Assembly (NCBI RefSeq): GCF_024227015.1
Contig: NZ_JAAELD010000088.1
Location: 1-34,529, forward strand
Direction of reading: 5' to 3'
Source of the DNA: Moraxella sp.
GTDB taxonomy: Bacteria > Pseudomonadota > Gammaproteobacteria > Pseudomonadales > Moraxellaceae
DNA: 34,529 nucleotides
Positions 19,541 to 27,248 of this stretch are shown one piece after another. Numbering within the stretch: the stretch's first letter is position 1; each line of letters starts with the position of its first letter. Position numbers and translations under genes: made by a program. The notes under the pieces are model-generated. The model saw only the letters and a program-made list of their open reading frames with translations, searched no databases and had not been told where the DNA came from.

Positions 19541-21106
19541 ATGAAAACCACCAATTGGCTACGCCCTACAGCCCTTGTGATCGCTCTCATCAGCTTAACC
19601 GCCTGCGGTAATGAAGACAAGGCGACTACCGCCACAGACAACACCACGCCTGCCACGAGCGATAAGACACTCACAGTCGTTACCCCTTGGGAAATTACCA
19701 ATGCCGACCCCAGTACGTCAGGCTTTGTCTATCAACGTATGGGTATTGGCGAGACGCTGGTGGACGTGGACGACAAGGGAGCGATTATCCCTGCCCTAGC
19801 TGAAAAATGGGAAACAAAAGACAACGGCAAAACATGGGTGTTTACGTTGCGTGATGATGTCAAATTCCATGACGGCACGCCGATGACCGCCAAAGAAGTG
19901 GTAAACAGCCTAACGCTTGCCCTAAACAAGCCCACCGCCCTAGAAAGTGCTAATATCGAGCTTATCAAGGCAGTTGATGATAAAACGGTAGAATTCAATC
20001 TTGCCGAGCCTTTGACCACCCTACCTTCTTATTTGACACACGCCACCGCCATTATCCTAGCCCCTGCGTCTTTTGATGACAAAGGGCAAGCCACCAAAAT
20101 CATCGGCACAGGGGCGTATCGGGCGGATAAGGTTGAGCCACCACAAAAGATTGAGCAGTCCGCTTATGCCGACTATTGGGGACAAAAAGCCCACATCAAT
20201 CGCATTAACTACCTTGCCAACTCTCGCAGTGAGACCCGTACTCTGCTCGTGGAAAGTGGCGATGACCATTTGGTGTACACCCTAGACAGTGCCAGTCTAA
20301 AACGCCTACAAAACAACAGCGACCTACAAGTGGCAACCCAAACGCTCGCTCGTACCATCGCCATTAAGATGAACATCGCCAACCCGCTCTTTGCCGATAA
20401 AACCACCCGCCAAGCCCTATCTGATGCCATAGACCGTGAAGCCATTGCCAAATCGGTGCTACGCATTGGCGACGCGGGGGCGTATGAGCTACTACCGCCC
20501 ATGTTTGGCGGTTGGCAGGCAGGCGTGGCAAAATCCACTCCTAATTATCCTGCCATTAAAGCCAAGCTGCTTGCCAATGGCTTTACCGAAGGGGCAAATG
20601 GCGTGCTACAAAAAGACGGCAAGCCCTTTACCATATCGCTCATCACCTTCTCTGACCGCCCAGAGTTACCGCTTATCGCCACCGCCTTGCAAGACCAATG
20701 GCGTAAAATCGGCGTGGATTTACAAGTTAATATCACCAACTCATCAGAAATTCCCAAGGCTCATCAAGACGGCTCACTGCAAATGGCTCTGTACGCTCGT
20801 AACTACGGCAACACCCCAGACCCATTGGCTTCACTACAATCCGACCTAAGCCCACAAGGCAGCGACTGGGGCGTGATGAATTACCAAAACTCTACGCTTA
20901 CCCAAGCCTTGCATGACATCGCCACCACAGCCGATAATGTCAAGCGAGATGAACTCAAAAAACAAGTCGCCACCATTTTGGCAGATGAGCGTCCGCTTAT
21001 TCCTGTCGTGTACTACCAACAAAGTGCGTCCGCTCACAAGTCGCTACAAGGCTTGACGCTTGACCCCTTTGAGCGTAAATACAACCTAAATCAGCTTAAA
21101 TGGTAA
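19541..21106 (+). CDS. ABC importer solute-binding lipoprotein, SBP family 5 (NikA/DppA/CntA-like)
   Basis: A 521-aa binding protein of the nickel/peptide/opine class. The lipobox LTACG (about residues 18-22) predicts a lipid-anchored periplasmic receptor, followed by a Thr-rich linker. Family segments include VTPWEITNADPSTSGFVYQRMGIGETLVDVDDKGAIIPALAEKWE, VKFHDGTPMTAKEVVNSL, GTGAYRADKVEP, ALSDAIDREAIAKSVLRIGDAGA and a C-terminal PLIPVVYYQQ. Substrates of this family include Ni-chelates, metallophores, haem, dipeptides and opines. The short Nik-sized ATPases downstream and the Zur-like operator point to a metal chelate, but that is inference. It heads a four-gene operon and is separated from the permeases by a terminator-like hairpin. 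Confidence 0.88.
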   Translation: MKTTNWLRPTALVIALISLTACGNEDKATTATDNTTPATSDKTLTVVTPWEITNADPSTSGFVYQRMGIGETLVDVDDKGAIIPALAEKWETKDNGKTWVFTLRDDVKFHDGTPMTAKEVVNSLTLALNKPTALESANIELIKAVDDKTVEFNLAEPLTTLPSYLTHATAIILAPASFDDKGQATKIIGTGAYRADKVEPPQKIEQSAYADYWGQKAHINRINYLANSRSETRTLLVESGDDHLVYTLDSASLKRLQNNSDLQVATQTLARTIAIKMNIANPLFADKTTRQALSDAIDREAIAKSVLRIGDAGAYELLPPMFGGWQAGVAKSTPNYPAIKAKLLANGFTEGANGVLQKDGKPFTISLITFSDRPELPLIATALQDQWRKIGVDLQVNITNSSEIPKAHQDGSLQMALYARNYGNTPDPLASLQSDLSPQGSDWGVMNYQNSTLTQALHDIATTADNVKRDELKKQVATILADERPLIPVVYYQQSASAHKSLQGLTLDPFERKYNLNQLKW

Positions 21107-21121
21107 TACGCCATGACACCC

Positions 21122-21150
21122 AAAGAGCGACACACCATCGCTCTTTGCCT
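21122..21150 (+). terminator. Intra-operon hairpin after the binding-protein gene
   Basis: AAAGAGCGA / TCGCTCTTT, a perfect 9-bp stem with a 7-nt loop, 15 nt after the stop, followed by GCC and then a TTGTTTTT run. It probably acts as a partial terminator or 3' stabiliser that gives more binding protein than permease. Confidence 0.6.
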
Positions 21151-21203
21151 TGTTTTTGACCCTCTTTTCGCTTCATGCCTAAGTTTCTGGTAACCACATC
21201 ATT

Positions 21204-22139
21204 ATGCTAAAACTACTCACATCACGGCTTATCCAACTGCTCTTGGTCGTCTGGTCGGTCGGCACTTTGACCTTTGTTCTTATGCGAAGCCTGCCCGGCG
21301 ACATGGCGTATCGTATCGCTGCGTCTCGCTATGGCTACGACCAAGTAACGGCAAGCTCTGCCGACCAAGTGCGAGCCGAACTGGGTCTTGATTTGCCATG
21401 GTATGAGCAGTATATAGCATGGTTTGGCGACCTGCTCCGCTTGGATTTGGGTAATTCGCTCGTCAGTGGGGTAAGCGTGTGGGGCGAGATAGCTCACCAG
21501 TTTGGGCACACGCTGGCGTTGGCTTTTGTCGCTTTGATTATCTCGCTCATCATCGCCCCACCGATAGGCATACTCTCTGCCCTGCGACCTAATGGGGTCT
21601 TTGACCGTTTTACCTTATTTATCGCCACACTGCTCCGCTCCGCCCCTGCCTTTATCATTGGCGTGCTACTCATCACCATTTTTGCGGTGCATTTAAAATG
21701 GCTACCTGCCATCGGCTACGGCAAGCCGATTAACTACATCCTGCCTGCTCTCACACTCGCCTTGGGTCTGTCGGCGGTGTCCATTCGGGTCAGTCGTAAT
21801 GCGGCAGTGGCGGTGCTTGATTCTACGTTTTATGAATTTGCCAAATTAAAGGGGCTAACTCCTTGGCAGGCATTTAGACGGCATGGCGTGCGTAACATTG
21901 CCATTCCCATTGTCGCCTATCATGGGGTGCAGCTCATCTATCTCATCGAAGGCGTGGTCATCGTGGAGAGCCTGTTTGCATGGCCGGGTATCGGTCACGC
22001 CCTAGTTCACGCCATCATAGCCCGAGACATTCCAATGATACAAGGCTCGGCTTTGGTCATGGGCGGGCTGTTCGTGGTGTTAAACGCCATCTTGGATGTC
22101 ATCAATCGCTACATTGACCCCCGTTATGAAGCTCACTAA
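21204..22139 (+). CDS. ABC importer permease 1 (NikB/DppB-like)
   Basis: A 311-aa inner-membrane permease with about six hydrophobic segments. It begins with the DppB/NikB N-terminus (LLTSRLIQLLLVVWSVGTLTFVLMRSLPGD), has ELGLDLPWYEQYIAWFGDLLRLDLGNSL, the EAA-loop region EFAKLKGLTPWQAFRRHGVRNIAIPIV that contacts the ATPase, and EGVVIVESLFAWPGIG near the end, all standard for this family. It should pair with the permease at 22185 to form the translocation path. The ribosome site is weak. The gap of 97 nt after the binding-protein gene holds the hairpin. Confidence 0.93.
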   Translation: MLKLLTSRLIQLLLVVWSVGTLTFVLMRSLPGDMAYRIAASRYGYDQVTASSADQVRAELGLDLPWYEQYIAWFGDLLRLDLGNSLVSGVSVWGEIAHQFGHTLALAFVALIISLIIAPPIGILSALRPNGVFDRFTLFIATLLRSAPAFIIGVLLITIFAVHLKWLPAIGYGKPINYILPALTLALGLSAVSIRVSRNAAVAVLDSTFYEFAKLKGLTPWQAFRRHGVRNIAIPIVAYHGVQLIYLIEGVVIVESLFAWPGIGHALVHAIIARDIPMIQGSALVMGGLFVVLNAILDVINRYIDPRYEAH

Positions 22140-22184
22140 GCCCTATCAGCATTTGCCAAACCCCGTTATCAATTTGCCAATATT

Positions 22185-22985
22185 ATGATGAAATACTTAA
22201 AAAACCTAACCCCCACTCAGCTTATCGGACTTATCATCTTGGCGGCACTCCTCATCTTTGCCTATGGTAGTCCACTCGTACGCCCCCATGACATGGCACT
22301 GCAAAACCTAGATGTTATCCTATCTGCCCCCAGTGGCGAACACCCCTTTGGTACTGACCATCTAGGGCGTGATATGATGGCGCGACTGGCGTCCGCCATT
22401 CGCTTGTCTTTTTCGCTCATTGTCGGCTCAGTGGGGGTGTCGCTCATCTTTGGGCTACTGTTTGGCTTGCTGGCGGGGATTTTTGGGGGGATTTTGGATA
22501 AGTTTTTTAACTTTATCTGTGATTGTATCATGGCATTGCCTGGTTTATTGTTTATCCTACTGTTTGCGTCTATCGCCCCCAACAGTTTTTGGTCACTGTA
22601 TCTGGGCGTATCACTTGTCATGTGGGTGGAGTTTTTTAAGATGACCCGTGCGATGAGCCTAAACCTACGCAAATCAAGCGAAGTACAAGCCAGTACACTC
22701 ATGGACATGGGGCTGTGGTACATCATCAAACGCCACTATCTGCCACGGCTTGCCCCTGTCATGTGGACACTCTCGGCATTTGGGGCGGGTAATGCGGTGC
22801 TAGCCCTTGCCACGCTTGGCTTTGTCAATGTCGGTCTTAAACCACCGACCGCCGAGCTGGGTCTGATGATGACCGAACTGTTTCCTTATTATTATGAAGC
22901 GCCTTTGGTGTTCTTTTTGCCGATTATCACCGTGTTTTTACTCGTGCTTTCATTTCAATTATTATCAGGCAAACAGGACGGCTAG
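22185..22985 (+). CDS. ABC importer permease 2 (NikC/DppC-like)
   Basis: A 266-aa permease of the DppC/NikC type, short like NikC. It has the marker HPFGTDHLGRDMMARLASAIRLS (about residues 53-75), about six hydrophobic segments, the EAA-like loop ASTLMDMGLWYIIKRHYLPRLAPVM and LATLGFVNVGLKPPTAELGLMM. The ATG pair at 22185/22188 lacks a clear ribosome site. The 45-nt gap before it contains a near-perfect direct repeat (TATCA..ATTTGCCAA twice). The stop is 2 nt from the ATPase start. Confidence 0.93.
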   Translation: MMKYLKNLTPTQLIGLIILAALLIFAYGSPLVRPHDMALQNLDVILSAPSGEHPFGTDHLGRDMMARLASAIRLSFSLIVGSVGVSLIFGLLFGLLAGIFGGILDKFFNFICDCIMALPGLLFILLFASIAPNSFWSLYLGVSLVMWVEFFKMTRAMSLNLRKSSEVQASTLMDMGLWYIIKRHYLPRLAPVMWTLSAFGAGNAVLALATLGFVNVGLKPPTAELGLMMTELFPYYYEAPLVFFLPIITVFLLVLSFQLLSGKQDG

Positions 22986-22987
22986 TC

Positions 22988-24433
22988 ATGCAAAACACCC
23001 AACCATCACAAGATATTTTAATCCAAATCAATAACTTATCCGTCCACACCACAGACGGTGCTACCTTAGTTGAGCCCATTAGCCTTAGCATAAAAAAGGG
23101 GCAAAATTTGACCATCTTAGGTGAGACAGGCTCGGGCAAAAGCCTGCTTGCTCAAGCGGTCATGGGGGCATTGCCTAAGGGCTTGACAGTCAAAGGACAA
23201 ATTCTCATCAACGGCAAAACGCTCCATGACGGACAAGGCGAGCTTGATGAACATCAATTTGCCAAGCTGTGGGGGCGTGATTTGACCATGCTCCCCCAAG
23301 AGCCAGTGCGTTCGCTTGACCCCACCATGACGGTGTTTCGCCAGATTTGGGAGAGTCTGCATTTTGTCAAACGAACCGATAACTCTGCCGCCAAAGACGC
23401 CACCCTACGCACCTTAGAGCAACTCTCCTTAGCCCACGCCAAAGACTACTACCCCCATGAGCTGTCAGGGGGCATGGCACAACGTGCATCCTTTGCGTCT
23501 GCCACCGTAAGTGGGGCGTACATGGTTATCGCCGATGAACCCACAAAAGGGCTTGACCACACCAATAAAATCGCTGTCGTGGACATGCTCGCCCAAGTCG
23601 CCAAACAAGGCGGCTGCCTTTTGACCATCACGCATGACATCGAAGTCGCCAACCGTCTAAGTGGCGATAACGACCTGCTTATGGTCATGAAAAAAGGTAA
23701 GCTCTTAGAGCAAGGGCAAGCCACCGATGTCCTACAAAATCCCAAATCCGACTACGCCAAAGAGCTGATGAGTGCCAACCCTGCCACATGGACAAAGGCG
23801 GACATCACGCCTGCTGAGTCACCCCTTTTGACCTTAAAAGACGTGGCCATCAGTCGTGGCAACAAAGAGCTGTTTAGCGGGCTTAACATCACACTCCACA
23901 CAGGGCAAGCGGTGGGACTCATCGGCGATAGCGGTATCGGCAAAAGCTCACTCGGGGACGCCATTTGCGGTCTTATTACCCCGTCCAAAGGGAGTATGAC
24001 ATGGCACACCAAGCCCAAACGCCACCAAGCGCTAAAACTCTACCAAGACCCACCGTCCGCTTTCGCCCAAAACATCACGCTAGGCACGCTTATCGATGAC
24101 GTGGTCAAACGCCATAACCTTGATAAATCACAAATCGCCCCGCTCATGGAAGCCTTACAGCTCCACCCCGACCTACTACACCGTACAAGCGAGAGTGTCT
24201 CTGGGGGCGAGCTTCAACGCATTGCCATCATGCGAGCCTTGATGATGAAACCTGTGCTACTGTTTGCCGATGAAGTCACCAACCGCCTAGACCCCATTAC
24301 CCAAAAAACCACATTAGATTTACTCACGCACGCCTGTCGCACCCAAAACTGCACGCTCGTCATGGTGAGCCACGACCACGATTTGACACGGCATTATTGT
24401 GATACAGTGGTGGATTTGACGGATTATCGTTAG
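22988..24433 (+). CDS. ABC importer ATPase, two nucleotide-binding domains fused (NikD-NikE-like)
   Basis: A 481-aa cytoplasmic protein with two complete ABC ATPase domains. Domain 1 (about 1-255): Walker A GETGSGKSL, signature LSGGMAQR, Walker B MVIADEPTKGLD, H-loop THD. Domain 2 (about 270-481): Walker A GDSGIGKSS, signature VSGGELQR, Walker B LLFADEVTNRLD, H-loop SHD. In domain 2 the residue after Asp is Glu as required, but E-V replaces the usual E-P. In most relatives the two ATPases are separate genes; fused versions such as YejF are about 530 aa. Each half here is NikD/NikE-sized, lacking the C-terminal extension of OppD/DppD. GGACGG provides a ribosome site inside the end of the permease gene. 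Confidence 0.93.
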   Translation: MQNTQPSQDILIQINNLSVHTTDGATLVEPISLSIKKGQNLTILGETGSGKSLLAQAVMGALPKGLTVKGQILINGKTLHDGQGELDEHQFAKLWGRDLTMLPQEPVRSLDPTMTVFRQIWESLHFVKRTDNSAAKDATLRTLEQLSLAHAKDYYPHELSGGMAQRASFASATVSGAYMVIADEPTKGLDHTNKIAVVDMLAQVAKQGGCLLTITHDIEVANRLSGDNDLLMVMKKGKLLEQGQATDVLQNPKSDYAKELMSANPATWTKADITPAESPLLTLKDVAISRGNKELFSGLNITLHTGQAVGLIGDSGIGKSSLGDAICGLITPSKGSMTWHTKPKRHQALKLYQDPPSAFAQNITLGTLIDDVVKRHNLDKSQIAPLMEALQLHPDLLHRTSESVSGGELQRIAIMRALMMKPVLLFADEVTNRLDPITQKTTLDLLTHACRTQNCTLVMVSHDHDLTRHYCDTVVDLTDYR

Positions 24434-24484
24434 TTCGATGTAGAGAGTTTGGTATTTTAGCGGCAAGAATTTTTGTCAAAATTA

Positions 24485-24493
24485 TGCTAAAAT
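24485..24493 (+). promoter_or_regulatory. Extended -10 of metX
   Basis: TGCTAAAAT within TTATGCTAAAATA, identical to the element before metR. It lies at the base of the terminator hairpin, so transcription would start inside that hairpin, near 24500. Confidence 0.5.
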
Positions 24494-24535
24494 AAATAGG
24501 TGTCAGTTACTAGCTGGCACCTATTTATTTTATTA
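24488..24535 (+). terminator. Large terminator hairpin between the ABC operon and metX
   Basis: AAATAAATAGGTGTCAG pairs with CTGGCACCTATTTATTT (17 bp, one T-G), extendable to 19 bp, around loop TTACTAG and followed by a T-rich stretch. It would end the ABC importer transcript. In a transcript starting near 24500 only the inner 7 bp can form. Confidence 0.8.
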
Positions 24536-24547
24536 ACAAAAACAACA

Positions 24548-25798
24548 ATGAACGGAACGATCGTGAGCGAACAAGATAATAACACACCTCCCCATTTAGA
24601 CCCCGCTTCTGTCGGTATCGTAACACCTCAAACCTTGCATTTTGATGAGCCATTGACCTTAGAATGCGAGCGGGTATTGCCGTCATTTGACCTAGTCATC
24701 GAGACTTATGGCGAGCTAAATGCCGACAAGTCCAACGCCATTTTAATCTGCCATGCCCTATCAGGCTCGCACCACGCCGCAGGCTATCACAGCGAGAATG
24801 ATACCAAGGCTGGCTGGTGGGATAATTTGATTGGCAATGGCAAAGCGATAGACACGAGCCGATTTTTTGTGGTGTGCCTAAACAACATCGGCTCATGCCA
24901 CGGCTCCACGGGCCCGACAACTGTTAATCCCGCCACAGGCGAGATTTGGGGGGCGGATTTTCCGCTTATCACGATAAAGGACTGGGTAAAAACCCAAGTC
25001 ATGCTCTCCGACCGCCTAGGCATTGCTAAATGGCACGCCATTGTCGGTGGGAGTATGGGCGGTATGCAAGCCTTGCAATGGTCGGTGGATTATCCCGACC
25101 GACTAGAACGTGCCGTCATCATCGCCAGCACGCCCAAGCTGTCCGCCCAAAACATCGCCTTTAATGAAGTCGCTCGCCAGTCTATCCTATCTGACCCCGA
25201 TTTTCATGACGGCTGGTACCTCAAACATGGCACCTACCCCAGACGTGGGCTGATACTCGCTCGCATGGTGGGGCATATCACCTACATCACCGAAGAGGCG
25301 ATGAAAGCCAAATTTGGGCGGGACTTAAAATCAGGAAAATTCATGTACGGCTTTGATGTGGAATTTCAAGTAGAAAGCTACCTGCGTTATCAAGGCGAAC
25401 GGTTTAGTAAAAACTTTGATGCCAACACTTATCTACTCATGACAAAAGCCTTGGACTATTTTGACCCGACACGGGATTATACGAAGGATGAGCTGGACGA
25501 AAAAGAAGCCTTAAAGCAAACGCTTGCCCGCACCCAATGCCAATTTCTCATCGTCTCCTTTACGACCGATTGGCGGTTCACGCCTGAGCGGTCGGTGGAG
25601 ATTGTGGATGCTTTAATGGCAAACGACAAGCGAGTGAGCTTTGTCAATGTGGACGCACCGCACGGGCATGATTCGTTTTTGTTTGATATTCCACGTTATA
25701 CGACTGCCGTTCGGGGTTTTTTGAACGCCCACATTATCGCACGTCAAACCCAAGGCGACATCACGCCCCAAGAGATTTCACAATTGGCAAGACAATAA
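24548..25798 (+). CDS. metX: Homoserine O-acyltransferase (MetX)
   Basis: First committed step of methionine synthesis: acylation of homoserine. The alpha/beta-hydrolase fold carries the nucleophile elbow [13 protein letters not shown] (Ser at about residue 169), the Asp in [13 protein letters not shown] and the His in [12 protein letters not shown]. The family segments [13 protein letters not shown] and [12 protein letters not shown] are also present. Whether acetyl- or succinyl-CoA is used cannot be told by eye; several gammaproteobacterial MetX enzymes are succinyltransferases. The tracked ORF starts with GTG at 24500 inside the terminator hairpin, so I use the ATG at 24548; a GTG at 24563 preceded by GGAACG is also possible. 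metW follows by 13 nt. Confidence 0.94.
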   Translation: MNGTIVSEQDNNTPPHLDPASVGIVTPQTLHFDEPLTLECERVLPSFDLVIETYGELNADKSNAILICHALSGSHHAAGYHSENDTKAGWWDNLIGNGKAIDTSRFFVVCLNNIGSCHGSTGPTTVNPATGEIWGADFPLITIKDWVKTQVMLSDRLGIAKWHAIVGGSMGGMQALQWSVDYPDRLERAVIIASTPKLSAQNIAFNEVARQSILSDPDFHDGWYLKHGTYPRRGLILARMVGHITYITEEAMKAKFGRDLKSGKFMYGFDVEFQVESYLRYQGERFSKNFDANTYLLMTKALDYFDPTRDYTKDELDEKEALKQTLARTQCQFLIVSFTTDWRFTPERSVEIVDALMANDKRVSFVNVDAPHGHDSFLFDIPRYTTAVRGFLNAHIIARQTQGDITPQEISQLARQ

Positions 25799-25811
25799 AA
25801 TAAGGAAACTC

Positions 25812-26429
25812 ATGAACAACATCGACCACCAACTTGCCGAAAAATGGATAAAACCCAACTCAAAGGTTCTGGATTTGGGCTGTGGGGACGGCACACTATT
25901 GGCTCATCTGCAAGAACGTCTGGGCGTGTTTGGCTATGGCATTGAGATTGACCCTGACAAAATCAATGAAGGCATTGCCAAAGGGCTAAACATCGTGGAG
26001 CAAGACCTAAATGACGGCTTGGCTCGCTTTGCTGACAACAGCTTTGATACTGTGGTCATGGCTCGTGCCTTGCAAGCGGTCAAAAATCCTGAAACCTTGC
26101 TAAACGACATGCTCCGTGTTGCCAAATTTGGCATTGTCACCTTTCCAAACTTTGCCTATTGGCAAAACCGCATTTATCTTGGCATTAAGGGCATCATGCC
26201 GATGAGTGAGACCCTACCCCACCAATGGTACAACACGCCCAACATTCATCTTTGCACCTTTAAGGATTTTGAACGGCTGTGCCACGACAACAACATTCGC
26301 ATTTTAGATACAGTCGCCCTGTGGGACAACCCCAACCCCAAAATCCCTGCCTTTGTCCGTGATAAAATAGTCAAAAAAGCCCCGAATCTCCTGGCGGATG
26401 TGGCGGTGTTTCGCGTGGCACGCACCTAA
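25812..26429 (+). CDS. metW: MetW, methyltransferase-fold partner of MetX
   Basis: A 205-aa protein with the SAM-binding motif VLDLGCGDGTLLAHL (about residues 19-33), GYGIEID and MARALQAVKNPETLLNDMLRVAKFGIVTFPNF, then HQWYNTPNIHLCTFKDFERLC, all characteristic of MetW. In bacteria with MetX, MetW is needed for methionine synthesis and is thought to activate or stabilise MetX. The metX-metW pair here (13-nt gap, AAGGAAA ribosome site) is the standard arrangement. No terminator follows directly. Confidence 0.95.
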   Translation: MNNIDHQLAEKWIKPNSKVLDLGCGDGTLLAHLQERLGVFGYGIEIDPDKINEGIAKGLNIVEQDLNDGLARFADNSFDTVVMARALQAVKNPETLLNDMLRVAKFGIVTFPNFAYWQNRIYLGIKGIMPMSETLPHQWYNTPNIHLCTFKDFERLCHDNNIRILDTVALWDNPNPKIPAFVRDKIVKKAPNLLADVAVFRVART

Positions 26430-26486
26430 AATAATATGCTTAGCAGGCATAGAAATGCAATTTAGTAAGTTTATTTGCCATTTTGT

Positions 26487-26523
26487 AACATCTGTTTGAT
26501 TGAGTTTATCGAATCAAGATGTT
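26487..26523. repeat. Interrupted inverted repeat in the metW/Sel1 gap
   Basis: AACATC and TTGATT pair with AATCAA and GATGTT, a 12-bp stem with a 3-nt bulge and a 10-nt loop. No T-run follows. It could be a 3' structure for metXW or an operator for the next gene. Confidence 0.35.
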
Positions 26524-26538
26524 AATATAGCTCAGGTA

Positions 26539-26547
26539 TGCTTAAAT
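26539..26547 (+). promoter_or_regulatory. Candidate extended -10 of the Sel1 gene
   Basis: TGCTTAAAT within GGTATGCTTAAATATT resembles the TGCTAAAAT elements before metR and metX. Its position before the hairpin at 26568 would place that hairpin in the leader. Confidence 0.35.
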
Positions 26548-26567
26548 ATTTAGAGCACCCCATTTTT

Positions 26568-26600
26568 ATGACTTATCAGCCATTAAGTCATTTTTATTTT
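26568..26600 (+). terminator. Terminator-like hairpin in front of the Sel1 gene
   Basis: ATGACTTA / TAAGTCAT, a perfect 8-bp stem with an 8-nt loop followed by TTTTTATTTT, ending 20 nt before the ATG at 26621. It is either the metXW terminator or an attenuator. Confidence 0.55.
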
Positions 26601-26620
26601 AAAAAATCAGTGGAGTTACC

Positions 26621-27190
26621 ATGAAAGTCCTAAAAGCCGTCTTACTTTCAACCATCCTAGGAACAGCAACGCTTGCAAGCGCACAAAACCCATCATCGAA
26701 TTCGCGCTTTGAGACCATGGACATCGCAAGCCTAACTTCACAAGCCTCTCAAGGCAATCATCACGCGCAGTTTTTCTTAGCCAAACGCCTACAAAAAGGT
26801 GAAGGCGTACAAAAAGACGCCAATCGCGCTGCCTACTGGTACACGCGTGCCGCCGAGCAAAACATCGCCCCTGCACAGCTAAACCTTGGCATCATGTATC
26901 TGCGCGGTGAAGGCGTGAAGGCTGACATGGCGACTGGTCGTAAATGGCTAGAGAGTGCGGCACACCTAGGCGATAACCGTGCAAGCTATGCCCTAGCGAT
27001 GATCGACGAAAGACAGCAGCGCCTTGTTGACGCCTACAAATGGTACGACCTATCTAGCCGTGATGGCATGCTAGACGATAACATCCGCGGTAAAGCTCAA
27101 GCCAAGATCGGTCAGCTTGCCCTAAACCTATCATCAAGCGACATTGAAAAAGCCAAAAACAGCGCCAATCGCTGGTTCCAAAGCCACTAA
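26621..27190 (+). CDS. Periplasmic Sel1-repeat protein
   Basis: A 189-aa protein with a signal peptide (cleavage likely after LASA, about residue 21) and Sel1-type TPR-like repeats: ASQGNHHAQFFLAKRLQKGEGVQKDANRAAYWYTRAAEQ, NIAPAQLNLGIMYLRGEGVKADMATGRKWLESAAH and a weaker third, LGDNRASYALAMIDERQQRLVDAYKWYDLSS. Such proteins scaffold protein-protein contacts in the envelope; the partner is unknown. GGAGTTACC precedes the ATG as a good ribosome site. It is a single gene with its own terminator and a terminator-like hairpin in its leader. Confidence 0.88.
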   Translation: MKVLKAVLLSTILGTATLASAQNPSSNSRFETMDIASLTSQASQGNHHAQFFLAKRLQKGEGVQKDANRAAYWYTRAAEQNIAPAQLNLGIMYLRGEGVKADMATGRKWLESAAHLGDNRASYALAMIDERQQRLVDAYKWYDLSSRDGMLDDNIRGKAQAKIGQLALNLSSSDIEKAKNSANRWFQSH

Positions 27191-27208
27191 TTGCTAATTT
27201 ATACCCAT

Positions 27209-27237
27209 AAAAAACCGCTCAAATGAGCGGTTTTTTT
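27209..27237. terminator. Terminator between the Sel1 gene and ddc
   Basis: AAAAAACCGCTC / GAGCGGTTTTTT, a perfect 12-bp stem with a 4-nt loop and A/T runs on both sides, so it can serve both convergent genes. Confidence 0.95.
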
Positions 27238-27248
27238 GTTTGTACAAA

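Noticed and set aside
22262-22729. 155-aa minus-strand ORF over permease 2
   Set aside because: Antisense to a clear permease gene; low-complexity translation without family features.
19541-26429. Apparent compositional difference (many GGGG/CCCC-containing codons) suggesting transfer of the ABC-met block
   Set aside because: Only an impression; metX and metW are ordinary core genes, there are no mobility genes or repeats at the edges, and I could not compute codon statistics.
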